Source of the DNA: Histidinibacterium lentulum | GTDB lineage: Bacteria > Pseudomonadota > Alphaproteobacteria > Rhodobacterales > Rhodobacteraceae | Direction of reading: 5' to 3' | NCBI RefSeq assembly: GCF_003789055.1 | Contig: NZ_ML119092.1 | Location: forward strand, 1-64,000 | DNA length: 64,000 nt | Part shown: in pieces, positions 1 to 7,400 of the stretch | Numbering within the stretch: position 1 is the stretch's first letter | Layout: every line of letters starts with the position of its first letter | Position numbers and translations under genes: made by a program | Notes under the pieces: generated by a model | What the model was told of the DNA's origin: nothing | Seen by the model: only the letters and a program-made list of their open reading frames with translations | Database searches by the model: none

Positions 1-21
1 GGGGCTGCGCCCGGCGACCCG

Positions 22-115
22 CCGGGGGGCTGAGCCCCCCGGACCCCCCGCGTCTTGCCTGGCCGGGCGCGCGGGGAGAGGGGGCTCCCGAAGGGAGTAT
101 TTCCGGCCAGATGAG
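22..115 (+). repeat. Intergenic hairpin-plus-tail repeat, copy A
   Basis: A 9-bp perfect stem (CCGGGGGGC at 22-30 with GCCCCCCGG at 34-42) is followed by a short CTCCC/GGGAG hairpin (85-97) and the tail GTATTTCCGGCCAGATGAG (97-115). The same arrangement, with the tail keeping the core TTCxGGCCAGA, recurs at 5153-5215 and 39746-39816. This copy lies just past the 3' end of the minus-strand CoxG-like gene. Nothing else is seen in 1-179. Confidence 0.6.
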
Positions 116-179
116 TGGGGGTGTGCGGTCCCGGCGGCCTGGGGTCGCGCCCGAGTGGCGGACAGAGGCGGCGCGCCGG

Positions 180-650
180 TCAGGCTTCGGCGCTGTCGGG
201 CGAGGCGGCGGGGCCTTCGACCTCGGCCTGGAAGCGTTCGAAGAACTCGTCCGCCATCTTTCGGGCGAAGCCGCCGACGATGCGGTTGCCGAGCTGGGCG
301 AGCTTGCCGCCGACCTGAGCCTCCACGTCGTAGACGAGTTCGGTGCCCTCGGGCACCTCGTTGAGCTGCACCGCGGCCGCGCCCTTGGCGAAGCCCGCGA
401 CGCCGCCCTTGCCCTCGCCCACGAGGCGGTAGCTGTGCGGCGGGTTCGCGTCCTCGATCCGGACTCCGCCCTTGAAGGTGGCCTTCACCGGGCCGACCTT
501 CTGTTTCACCACCGCCTCGAAACCGTCCTCGGCCGAGCCCGTGAGCTCCTCGCAGCCGGGCACGCAGGCCTTCAGCGTTTCGGGATCGTTGAGCTTCTCC
601 CAGACCGTCTGGCGGTCGGCGGCGATGATGCGCGAGCCCTGCAGTTCCAT
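180..650 (-). CDS. CoxG-like SRPBCC family protein
   Basis: This is a 156-residue START/SRPBCC-fold protein of the carbon monoxide dehydrogenase subunit G (CoxG) family. It begins MELQGSR and has the family features DRQTVWEKLNDPE, LKACVPGCEE and the C-terminal GGFARKMADEFFERF. I start it at 650 because a GGAGG lies six bases upstream on the minus strand; a longer in-frame start at 677 lacks one. CoxG proteins help anchor or mature molybdenum hydroxylases in known clusters, but no CoxLMS genes are visible here. The function in this genome is therefore open: it could be a generic lipid- or quinone-binding SRPBCC protein. It is co-directional with pccR but 66 bp downstream of its stop. Confidence 0.85.
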   Translation of the reverse strand: MELQGSRIIAADRQTVWEKLNDPETLKACVPGCEELTGSAEDGFEAVVKQKVGPVKATFKGGVRIEDANPPHSYRLVGEGKGGVAGFAKGAAAVQLNEVPEGTELVYDVEAQVGGKLAQLGNRIVGGFARKMADEFFERFQAEVEGPAASPDSAEA

Positions 651-716
651 GTCCGTCCTCCTGTGCGGAGCGCACATTCGCCCAAGGCCGGGGCGGGGGC
701 AATGGCCCGCGGGCGG

Positions 717-2120
717 TTATTCCACGCGGTAGGGCAGGACGTCCCGTCGGTCGGGGTCCACGGTCAGGCGCCGCTCGAGGGGCGGAACCGAGCGCTGGGC
801 GCAGCCGCGACGCTCGCAGATGCGGCAGGAGATGCCGATGGGCTCGAACCCGCCCGCGCGGGCGGTGTCGAGATCGTCGGCATAGACGAGGTCCCCCGCG
901 TGGCGCACCTCGCATCCGAGGCCGATGGCGTAGCGCTGCACCGGCGCGCCCCAGGCGCCGCCGGTCTTGGTGATCGCGCGGGCGAGCAGCATATAGCGCG
1001 CGCCGTCGGGGGTTTCCGCCAGTTGCCTGAGCCAGCGGCCCGGCGTCTCGAAGGCGCGGTGCACGCACCAGAGCGGGCAGGCGCCGCCGAAGCGGGCGAA
1101 CTGCAAGGATGTGGCGGAATGGCGCTTGGTGATCGTGCCGGCCTGGTCGACGCGCACGAAGAAGACCGGCAGGCCCTTGGCGCCGGGGCGCTGGAGCGTG
1201 GAGAGCCGGTGCGCCACCTGTTCCAGAGAGGCGCCGAAGCGGGCGGCAAGGCGTTCGAGGTCGTGGCGCGTCTCGCGGGCGGCCTCGAGAAAGCGGGTAT
1301 AGGGCATGAGCGCCGCGCCGGCGAAGTAGTTGGCAAGGCCCACCCGGGCGATGGCGCGGCTTTCGGGGGTCTGGAAGCGGCCGAGGTCGAGCGTGGCCTC
1401 GATGAGATCGGCCTGGGTCAGGAGCGCGAGCTGCACGAGGAGCTGGAAGGACCGGGTGGCCTGGGGGCTGAGCCGCGACAGGGTCAGCGTGCGGGTCTCG
1501 GCGTCGTAGACGCGGGTCGGGCCCTCGGCGGTCAGGCTCACGCGGATGCCGCGGTCGGCGAGGGCGGCCATGGCGGCCTCGGCGGGCGTGAGGCCCGCGG
1601 CCTCGGCGAGGGCGGCCGCCCGCTCGGCGGCGCGGTCCACCGCGTCGAGGTAATTGTCGCAATAGTGAAAGAAGTCGCGGACCTCCTCCCAGGGGGAGGG
1701 CTGCAGGCGGCCTTCCTCCCGGCCCAGGGCCGCATCCAGAGAGGCAAGGCGTTCGTGGCTCTGGCGATAGGCGCGGTGCAGGTCGAGGAAGGCGCGGGCC
1801 AGGCTCGGGGCGTTCGAGGCGGCAAGTCGCAAATCCGCAAGCGGAGGTTCGGGGCCGGTGAACACGGGATCGGCCAGCGCCTCGCGCATGTCGGAGACCA
1901 GACGCGCCTCGTCACCGCCTGTCAGTTCGGTCACGTCGAAGGCGAATTCCGCGGCCAGAGCCAGCACGACGCCCGTGGAGACCGGGCGGTTGTTGTTCTC
2001 CATCTGGTTCAGGTAGGGCAGCGAGACGCCCAGCTTCGCGGCGAAGGCCTTTTGCGTCAGGCCGAGGCGGCCGCGCAATTCGCGCAGCTTGGTGCCGGCG
2101 TAGAGTTTCTGGACGGCCAT
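717..2120 (-). CDS. pccR: Short-chain acyl-CoA-responsive transcriptional regulator PccR (ScfR family)
   Basis: This 467-residue XRE-type regulator has an N-terminal helix-turn-helix (about 10-62, LTQKAFAAKLGVSLPYLNQ), a middle ImmA/IrrE-like region (about 140-300) and a C-terminal DUF2083 domain. In the middle region the place where peptidase relatives carry HExxH reads FQLLVQLALL (225-234), so it is not expected to be a protease. The C-terminus has cysteines at 348, 352, 403, 432, 435 and 440, possibly a metal site. In Rhodobacter sphaeroides the family member PccR controls pccB in response to propionate and acetate and binds TTTGCAAA-type motifs. Its position beside pccB, pccA and mcm strongly supports the same role here. 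A related motif lies 13 bp before its own start, so self-regulation is plausible. Confidence 0.9.
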   Translation of the reverse strand: MAVQKLYAGTKLRELRGRLGLTQKAFAAKLGVSLPYLNQMENNNRPVSTGVVLALAAEFAFDVTELTGGDEARLVSDMREALADPVFTGPEPPLADLRLAASNAPSLARAFLDLHRAYRQSHERLASLDAALGREEGRLQPSPWEEVRDFFHYCDNYLDAVDRAAERAAALAEAAGLTPAEAAMAALADRGIRVSLTAEGPTRVYDAETRTLTLSRLSPQATRSFQLLVQLALLTQADLIEATLDLGRFQTPESRAIARVGLANYFAGAALMPYTRFLEAARETRHDLERLAARFGASLEQVAHRLSTLQRPGAKGLPVFFVRVDQAGTITKRHSATSLQFARFGGACPLWCVHRAFETPGRWLRQLAETPDGARYMLLARAITKTGGAWGAPVQRYAIGLGCEVRHAGDLVYADDLDTARAGGFEPIGISCRICERRGCAQRSVPPLERRLTVDPDRRDVLPYRVE

Positions 2121-2132
2121 GCCAGCCCTGCC

Positions 2133-2147
2133 TTCGCAGATTTGCGA
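2133..2147 (-). promoter_or_regulatory. Candidate PccR self-operator
   Basis: TTCGCAGATTTGCGA lies 13-27 bp upstream of the pccR start codon. It contains the dyad TCGCA-N4-TGCGA and a TTTGCGA 7-mer similar to the TTTGCAAA sites before pccB. The position would allow autorepression. This is inferred from similarity only. Confidence 0.4.
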
Positions 2148-2177
2148 CCCTGAATTAGCGGCGGCAAAGGCGGGGGG

Positions 2178-3398
2178 TCAAGCGGGGATGCCGAGCTGGC
2201 GCTCGCGCCGGATGACATAGGCGATCGCCACCCCCGAGAAGAGGGTGGAGACCAGCATGATCGCCTGGAGCGGCCAGGACCCGCTCTCGACCGAGAGCAC
2301 CGCGCCCGCGAGCGCCGAGAGCGCCGCGCCGCCGCCGATCATCATCGCCCCGCCAAGCCCGCTAGCCGTGCCGGCGAGGTGGGGGCGCACGCCCAAGAGG
2401 CCCGCCGTGGCGTTGGGCAGGGTCATGCCGTTGCCGAGCCCCATGAAGGTGACGAGGAGAAAGAAGGTCCAGGCGTTGCCGAGCCCGGTCACGGTCAGCA
2501 GCAGCGACAGGCCGAGCCCGAAGGTGGTGGCGAGCACGCCGAGGAGGATCATGCGGTTCATGCCGACGGCGACCGAGAAGCGGCCCGACAGGAAATTGCC
2601 CGTCGCATAGCCCACCGCAGGCGCGCCAAGCGCCACGCCCGTCCAGAACGCGTTCAGCCCGTAGATGTCCTGCGCGACGAAGGAGGCCCCGCCGAGGAAG
2701 GCGAAGAAGGCGCCCGAGGCGAAGGCGGTGCAGATCGTGTAGCCCCAGAAGCGCGGCGAGCGGAGAAGTTCGGGCCAGGTGCGGACCTGCTCGCGGAACC
2801 CCATGCCGCCCGAGGCCAGCGTCTCGCCCTGATCCGCGAGCGACAGGAGCAGCACGCCGGCGCCGCAGAGCGCGAGGAAGCCGAAGACCGCCTGCCAGCC
2901 GAAGGCCTGGTCGAGCGCTCCGCCGATCATCGGGCCGACCATGGGCACCAGCGCCATGCCCATGGTGACGTAGCCGATCTTGGAGGCCGCCTGCTCCTGC
3001 GGGACCATGTCACGCACGATGGCGCGGCTGAGGACGATTCCGGTGACGACGGCGCCCTGGAACATGCGGAAGAAGAGAAACACCGCCGCCGTGGGCGCCA
3101 GCATCGCGCCCAGCGTGGCGGCGATGAAGATCCCGAGGGCCGCGAGGGTCACGGGGCGGCGGCCGTAGCGGTCGGAGACCGGGCCGATGACGACCTGCAG
3201 CACCGCGGTGGTGGCAAGATAGCCCGATACGGCAAGCTGCATCACCGCGTAATCCACGCCGAAGTAGACGGCCATGCCCGAGAGCGAGGGCAGGAAGATC
3301 GACATGGTGAGCGCCGAGACACCGGCGAGCAGGATCAGCGTGACGATGTGGGGCGGGGTGGTCCGATCGAGGAACCGGACGGCGGGAGCGGTGGTCAT
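2178..3398 (-). CDS. Bcr/CflA-type MFS multidrug exporter
   Basis: This 406-residue inner-membrane protein has about twelve hydrophobic segments. It carries the major-facilitator motif between helices 2 and 3 (GPVSDRYGRR, 72-81) and the SRAIVRDM and MVGPMIGG segments typical of the Bcr/CflA drug:H+ antiporter family. It would export small toxic compounds using the proton gradient. It ends 57 bp from the pccR start and is read toward it, but has its own upstream region shared divergently with pccB. The substrate cannot be told from sequence. It is not an obvious part of propionate metabolism and may simply be a conserved neighbour. Confidence 0.9.
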   Translation of the reverse strand: MTTAPAVRFLDRTTPPHIVTLILLAGVSALTMSIFLPSLSGMAVYFGVDYAVMQLAVSGYLATTAVLQVVIGPVSDRYGRRPVTLAALGIFIAATLGAMLAPTAAVFLFFRMFQGAVVTGIVLSRAIVRDMVPQEQAASKIGYVTMGMALVPMVGPMIGGALDQAFGWQAVFGFLALCGAGVLLLSLADQGETLASGGMGFREQVRTWPELLRSPRFWGYTICTAFASGAFFAFLGGASFVAQDIYGLNAFWTGVALGAPAVGYATGNFLSGRFSVAVGMNRMILLGVLATTFGLGLSLLLTVTGLGNAWTFFLLVTFMGLGNGMTLPNATAGLLGVRPHLAGTASGLGGAMMIGGGAALSALAGAVLSVESGSWPLQAIMLVSTLFSGVAIAYVIRRERQLGIPA

Positions 3399-3453
3399 CC
3401 AGGTGAGTTAGGCCGGGCGCGGGGCGGTGTCCATGGGCGGGGTGAGGGGGTGC

Positions 3454-3471
3454 GCCGGGCTGACGCCCGGC
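3454..3471. repeat. REP-like GC palindrome (single copy)
   Basis: GCCGGGC-TGAC-GCCCGGC lies in the divergent gap between the MFS gene and pccB. Its stem matches the palindromes at 33618-33635 and 53896-53966. In such GC-rich DNA a single 7-bp stem may be chance. Confidence 0.35.
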
Positions 3472-3502
3472 CCGAGAGGAGGAGACGGGGCGGGTTCGCA
3501 GG

Positions 3503-3542
3503 ATTGCAATTCGGACGGATTGCACTGCGTACGATTTGCAAA
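3503..3542 (+). promoter_or_regulatory. Triple PccR-type operator upstream of pccB
   Basis: Three 8-mers follow each other at an exact 16-bp period: ATTGCAAT (3503-3510), ATTGCACT (3519-3526) and TTTGCAAA (3535-3542). The first and third are perfect palindromes. They lie 69-108 bp before the pccB start, in a locally AT-rich patch within very GC-rich DNA. In R. sphaeroides PccR acts through TTTGCAAA-N4-TTTGCAAA upstream of pccB. Here the unit is the same but the spacing is eight bases and there are three copies. Confidence 0.65.
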
Positions 3543-3610
3543 TTTTCCGATTCGTCCTTTCCGCCCCGGGGGCTGCGCGGCTAGGGTGGCGCAAATCGAC
3601 GGGGGGCGAC

Positions 3611-5143
3611 ATGAAGGACATCCTGCACGAACTCGAGACGCGGCGCGGCGCCGCGCGCCTCGGCGGCGGCGAGCGCCGGATCGAGGCGCAGCACGGCAAG
3701 GGCAAGCTGACCGCGCGGGAGCGGATCGAGCTTCTGCTCGACGAGGGGTCCTTCGAAGAGTTCGACATGTTCGTCGCCCACCGCTGCACCGAGTTCGGGA
3801 TGGAGAAGAATCGTCCAGCTGGCGATGGCGTGGTCACCGGCTGGGGCACGATCAACGGGCGGATGGTCTATGTCTTCAGCCAGGACTTCACCGTGCTGGG
3901 CGGGTCCGTGTCGGAGACGCACGCGCAGAAGATCTGCAAGATCATGGACATGGCCGTGCAGAACGGCGCGCCCGTCATCGGGATCAACGATTCGGGCGGC
4001 GCGCGCATCCAGGAGGGCGTGGACAGCCTCGCCGCCTATGGCGAGGTCTTCATGCGCAACATCCGCGCCTCCGGCGTGGTGCCGCAGATCAGCCTCATCA
4101 TGGGCCCCTGCGCGGGGGGCGCGGTCTATTCGCCGGCGATGACCGACTTCATCTTCATGGTGAAGGACAGCTCCAACATGTTCGTCACCGGCCCCGACGT
4201 GGTGAAGACGGTCACCAACGAGCAGGTCACGGCCGAGGAGCTGGGCGGCGCGCTGACCCATACGCGCAAGTCCTCGGTGGCGGACGGGGCCTTCGAGAAC
4301 GACGTGGAGGCGCTGGCCGAAGTGCGCCGGCTCGTGGATTTCCTGCCCGCCTCGAACCGGGAAAAGCCGCCCGTCCGGCCCTTCTTCGACGATCCCGAGC
4401 GGATCGAGCCCAGCCTCGACACGCTGGTGCCCGACAACCCCAACATGCCCTACGACATGAAGGAGCTGATCCTGAAGGTCGCGGACGAGGGCGATTTCTA
4501 CGAGATCCAGGCCGAGTTCGCGAAGAACATCATCACCGGCTTCATCCGTCTCGAGGGGCAGAGCGTTGGCGTGGTGGCGAACCAGCCGATGGTGCTGGCG
4601 GGCTGTCTCGACATCGACAGCTCGCGCAAGGCCGCGCGCTTCGTGCGGTTCTGCGACGCCTTCGAAATCCCGATCCTGACCTTCGTCGATGTGCCGGGCT
4701 TCCTTCCGGGCACGGGGCAGGAGCTGGGCGGCGTGATCAAGCACGGCGCCAAGCTGCTCTATGCCTATGGTGAGGCGACGGTGCCCATGGTCACGGTGAT
4801 CACCCGCAAGGCCTATGGCGGGGCCTATGTGGTGATGGCCTCGAAGCACCTCCGCGGCGATTTCAACTATGCCTGGCCCACATCCGAGATCGCGGTGATG
4901 GGCTCGAAGGGCGCGGTGGAGATCCTGCATCGGGCGGACCTGGGCGATCCCGAGAAGATCAAGAGGCATACGGAGGAATACGAGGACCGCTTCGCCAATC
5001 CCTTCGTTGCGGCGGAGCGGGGGTTCATCGACGAGGTGATCCAGCCGCGCTCGACCCGGCGGCGGGTCAGCCGGGCCTTTGCCGCGCTGCGCACGAAGCG
5101 GGTGGAGCTGCCCTGGAAGAAGCACGACAACATTCCGCTGTGA
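3611..5143 (+). CDS. pccB: Propionyl-CoA carboxylase, beta (carboxyltransferase) subunit
   Basis: This 510-residue cytoplasmic carboxyltransferase has the two crotonase-like halves of the biotin-dependent acyl-CoA carboxylase family. Recognisable segments are [16 protein letters not shown] and [16 protein letters not shown] in the N half, and [14 protein letters not shown] and [14 protein letters not shown] in the C half. It transfers the carboxyl group from biotin on PccA to propionyl-CoA, giving methylmalonyl-CoA. The length and the ending KKHDNIPL are typical. I chose the ATG at 3611 ([11 protein letters not shown]), preceded by a purine-rich GGGGGG; the in-frame upstream extension runs through the operator region. 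It is followed by a repeat element and four small genes before pccA. Confidence 0.97.
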   Translation: MKDILHELETRRGAARLGGGERRIEAQHGKGKLTARERIELLLDEGSFEEFDMFVAHRCTEFGMEKNRPAGDGVVTGWGTINGRMVYVFSQDFTVLGGSVSETHAQKICKIMDMAVQNGAPVIGINDSGGARIQEGVDSLAAYGEVFMRNIRASGVVPQISLIMGPCAGGAVYSPAMTDFIFMVKDSSNMFVTGPDVVKTVTNEQVTAEELGGALTHTRKSSVADGAFENDVEALAEVRRLVDFLPASNREKPPVRPFFDDPERIEPSLDTLVPDNPNMPYDMKELILKVADEGDFYEIQAEFAKNIITGFIRLEGQSVGVVANQPMVLAGCLDIDSSRKAARFVRFCDAFEIPILTFVDVPGFLPGTGQELGGVIKHGAKLLYAYGEATVPMVTVITRKAYGGAYVVMASKHLRGDFNYAWPTSEIAVMGSKGAVEILHRADLGDPEKIKRHTEEYEDRFANPFVAAERGFIDEVIQPRSTRRRVSRAFAALRTKRVELPWKKHDNIPL

Positions 5144-5152
5144 GAGACGAGA

Positions 5153-5215
5153 GGGGCGCTGCCCCTTCTGGGCCCGATGGGCCCAATTCACCCCGGGATA
5201 GTTCAGGCCAGAAAA
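5153..5215 (+). repeat. Intergenic hairpin-plus-tail repeat, copy B
   Basis: The element has GGGGC-gct-GCCCC (5153-5165), then TGGGCCC-gat-GGGCCCA (5169-5185), then the tail CCCCGGGATAGTTCAGGCCA continuing to GAAAAG (5191-5215). The tail closely matches copy C at 39791-39816. It sits 9 bp after the pccB stop, so it may terminate or stabilise the pccB message and set it apart from the genes that follow. Confidence 0.65.
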
Positions 5216-5233
5216 GACATGGGCCGGAAAGAC

Positions 5234-5578
5234 ATGGGACGGACCCGCTGGATGCTGCGCGAGGAGGAGGGTGAGCTGGTGCTGAGCCGGCCCGGTCGGG
5301 ACAGGCTCGACGTCTGCGCGGCGACGGCGCTGCCGGATGCGGCGCGCGCCCGGGTGGCGCAGCAGGTGCGGCAGGATCTGTGGCGCGCCTTGCGGCGGGT
5401 CCGGGGCTTTTCGCCCGTGGTTCGGGTGCGGCGGGAGGCGGGCGGTCTGAGCCTCGTGGCGGGCGGTCAGGTGGATGGCGCCGTGCCGCGGGGGCTTGCC
5501 GCGCGGATCGCCCTCGTGCTGGAGGACGGGGGCAACAGGGCGCGCTGGGTCGCCCGTGCGCGGAGGACAAGACGATGA
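5234..5578 (+). CDS. Small conserved hypothetical protein of the pcc locus
   Basis: This predicted 114-residue soluble protein begins MGRTRWMLREEEGELVLSR. It is rich in arginine and alanine, with no signal peptide, membrane segment or familiar motif. Possible starts at 5219, 5234 and 5252 differ by a few residues; 5219 and 5234 would overlap the tail of the repeat. Its stop overlaps the next start in an ATGA, so it is probably co-translated with the RidA-like gene. I do not recognise a family. Placement between pccB and pccA suggests coexpression with propionyl-CoA carboxylase, but a functional link is only inference. Confidence 0.6.
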   Translation: MGRTRWMLREEEGELVLSRPGRDRLDVCAATALPDAARARVAQQVRQDLWRALRRVRGFSPVVRVRREAGGLSLVAGGQVDGAVPRGLAARIALVLEDGGNRARWVARARRTRR

Positions 5579-5973
5579 GCGAGCCGCTGTTTCACATGAT
5601 CGCGGGCGGGCCGAGGCCGGTGGCCCCCTTCTCCCATGCCGTCGAGGCCGACGGCTGGGTGATGCTGACCGGACAGATGCCCACGGACCCTCAGGCACCC
5701 GACGCGGCGCTGCCGGAGGGGATCGCCGCGCAGACGGCGCGGGTCATGGAGAACCTAAAGCTGATCCTGAAGGGTCTGGGGTTGGACCTCGGTCATGTCG
5801 TGCAGTGCCGCTGCTACCTGACGGAGTTCGAGCGCGACTATGCCGAGTTCAACGCGGCCTACCAGGAGTATTTCCCCGAGGATCGCCGGCCCGCGCGCAC
5901 CACCGTGGGGGTGACCGCCCTGGCGGTGGGGGCGCTGGTGGAGATCGACTGTCTCGCCCGGAGGCCGCAATGA
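5575..5973 (+). CDS. RidA/YjgF/UK114 family protein
   Basis: This 132-residue RidA-fold protein contains PFSHAVEADGWVMLTGQMP near the N-terminus, the helix VMENLKLILKGLGLDL, and the C-terminal RPARTTVGVTALAVGALVEIDCLA. The arginine of PARTTVGV corresponds to the substrate-carboxylate-binding arginine of RidA enzymes, which hydrolyse reactive enamines/imines from PLP enzymes. It lies in a block of overlapping genes (ATGA at both ends). It is a diverged member, so imine deaminase activity is likely but not certain. Why it should sit with propionyl-CoA carboxylase is unclear. Confidence 0.9.
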   Translation: MSEPLFHMIAGGPRPVAPFSHAVEADGWVMLTGQMPTDPQAPDAALPEGIAAQTARVMENLKLILKGLGLDLGHVVQCRCYLTEFERDYAEFNAAYQEYFPEDRRPARTTVGVTALAVGALVEIDCLARRPQ

Positions 5974-6359
5974 CGCGTGCCCTGACGATGGCGCTGGCGG
6001 CGCTGGGCGGGGCGGCCGCGGCACAGGCGGTGCTGGAGGTGCCTTCGGGTCAAGGCGTCACGCTCTACCAGGTGGTTCTGGAGCAGGAGGCGGAGCGGGC
6101 CCGGTTCCTGTTTCTCGCCCCGGGCATCGCGCTCGAGGACGGCGCGGGCCTGGGTTTCGAGGCCGTGGTGGGGGATTTCCCCTGGCTGTGCGACAGGGTG
6201 ATCCTGCCCGCCCTCGCGGAGAATGGCTGGGCCGCGCGTCAGGTGGTGATCGCCATGTCGGACCGCGAGATCGCCTTTGGGGAGCGCGACGCGGAGGCGG
6301 TCCAGTTCTTCGAGGCCTTCGCGGTCGAGGACGGCGCCTGCGTGCTGGAGGTGTTCTGA
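5970..6359 (+). CDS. Secreted DUF6497-like protein
   Basis: This 129-residue protein has a signal peptide (MTRALTMALAALGGAAAAQA) and a small globular domain with two cysteines (in PWLCDRV and DGACVLEVF). The cysteines may form a disulfide in the periplasm. It resembles the DUF6497 proteins found in Rhodobacteraceae pcc loci; I recall the family but know no function. The start overlaps the RidA stop (ATGA) and its stop overlaps the next start, so it is translationally coupled to both. Confidence 0.75.
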   Translation: MTRALTMALAALGGAAAAQAVLEVPSGQGVTLYQVVLEQEAERARFLFLAPGIALEDGAGLGFEAVVGDFPWLCDRVILPALAENGWAARQVVIAMSDREIAFGERDAEAVQFFEAFAVEDGACVLEVF

Positions 6360-6721
6360 TGGAGAAGCACCGCGGGTTTCCGGGGCGGCTGCCGGGCACG
6401 GATTTCCAGTTCACCATCCGGAGAGGCGCCAAGGACGGCCGGGCGACGAAGCTGATCGCGCGCGAGCGCTATGCGGACCGGCGCGCGCCGGACCGGCGCG
6501 CGGACGAGGCCTTTCTCTGGGCGCTGGTCCAGCATTTCGGTGAGGAGCCCTTCGTGCGGGGCAATCTCGATGCCGGGCGGCTGTCGTGGCTCTTCGGGCG
6601 GGAGGTCGTGGCCGCCGAGGACCCCTTCGACCCCGAAAGCTATGATTCGCTTCTCCGGGTGGACATGGCCCGGGCCGAGGCTGCCTTTCCCCAGATATTC
6701 GACCCGGATTGGGCCCCATGA
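6359..6721 (+). CDS. Small conserved hypothetical protein
   Basis: This 120-residue soluble, charged protein begins MEKHRGFPGRLPGTDFQFT. It overlaps the previous stop by one base (TGATG), so it is the last member of the tightly coupled block begun at 5234. It has no signal peptide or known motif that I can see. The acidic C-terminal half (EDPFDPESYDSLLRVDMARAE) looks like an amphipathic protein-protein surface. Function is unknown; coexpression with pcc genes is the only clue. Confidence 0.65.
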   Translation: MEKHRGFPGRLPGTDFQFTIRRGAKDGRATKLIARERYADRRAPDRRADEAFLWALVQHFGEEPFVRGNLDAGRLSWLFGREVVAAEDPFDPESYDSLLRVDMARAEAAFPQIFDPDWAP

Positions 6722-7043
6722 CCCGTGCGGCGCGCGGTTCCATCGGCCGGAATGTGCCGATTGGCGCGTGGCGTCGGCAAAGTCCGGCGCATCGGCGGCA
6801 GGCCGCGAAAGCGTCGCGCCGCGATGGAGCCGGCCTGTGGCATGCTTCCCATGCGGGCCGGGCCATCCATATGGACCGGCCCGCGACACGGTCCACGTGT
6901 CATCCTGTCCCCGGGGGGTGGTCCATCTTTCCCCAAGGCGGATCACCCCGTCCCCTTGCCTTTTGTGAAACAATACGCCCTTGCCTAGACCGCGGCATCG
7001 GGGCACCGTTTGCCGGCAAACGCCAAACCTATGGAGCGCACCC
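6722..7043 (+). promoter_or_regulatory. 322-bp gap with a dyad and a weak promoter
   Basis: No gene is supported here. The gap holds a 7-bp inverted repeat TGGACCG (6872-6878) / CGGTCCA (6889-6895) with a 10-base spacer. A further GGTCCA follows at 6920-6925. A possible promoter TTGTGA (6963-6968), 17 bases, TAGACC (6986-6991) lies before the lipoprotein gene. The dyad looks operator-like, but its regulator is unknown. Confidence 0.35.
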
Positions 7044-7271
7044 ATGCACACCCGTCTTTCCGCCCGCCTTGTTTCCGTCGCCGCCGTCGCCGCCGTGCTC
7101 GGCCTGTCCGCCTGCGCCCCGAACCCGCAGGACGCGGACCGCGCCGCGACCGGCGCCGCCATCGCCGCGGGCACCACGCTGCTTACCGGCGGTGACCGGC
7201 GCGATGTCGCCGGCGCGGCCCTTCTGGGCGGCGCGGCGGGCGCCCTCTGCGACGACGTCGGCGTCTGCTGA
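7044..7271 (+). CDS. Small lipoprotein with glycine-rich membrane-like segment
   Basis: This 75-residue predicted lipoprotein has a signal peptide ending in the lipobox LSAC, giving a lipidated cysteine at 24. The rest is alanine/glycine-rich with a GG-repeat stretch (AALLGGAAGALC). It resembles the short glycine-zipper lipoproteins common in alphaproteobacterial envelopes. It is monocistronic: its own upstream gap carries a possible promoter and a strong hairpin follows 45 bp after the stop. It lies between the small-gene block and pccA. Its role is unknown. Confidence 0.75.
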   Translation: MHTRLSARLVSVAAVAAVLGLSACAPNPQDADRAATGAAIAAGTTLLTGGDRRDVAGAALLGGAAGALCDDVGVC

Positions 7272-7316
7272 GGCACGTCTGATCGCCGCGCGGGAGCGCG
7301 CGGCACCGAACTTTGC

Positions 7317-7349
7317 AAGGCCGCCGGAGCAGATGCTCCCGGCGGCCTT
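7317..7349 (+). terminator. Terminator-like hairpin before pccA
   Basis: AAGGCCGCCGGAGCA pairs with TGCTCCCGGCGGCCTT, a 15-bp stem with one bulged C and a two-base loop. A second hairpin CGCGTTC/GAACGCG follows at 7352-7368. There is no strong T-run after it, so it may work as an RNA-stabilising or attenuating structure. A TTTGCAAG 8-mer (7312-7319) like the PccR motif overlaps its left edge. Confidence 0.6.
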
Positions 7350-7400
7350 GTCGCGTTCTGGGAACGCGCCTTAGAGGGACAGGACAGGGACCATTCGCAC

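Noticed and set aside
111-2153. A 680-codon open frame on the plus strand across CoxG-like and pccR
   Set aside because: It is antisense to two well-supported genes, has no recognisable domain and shows the Arg/Gly/Ala composition expected from the reverse of high-GC codons.
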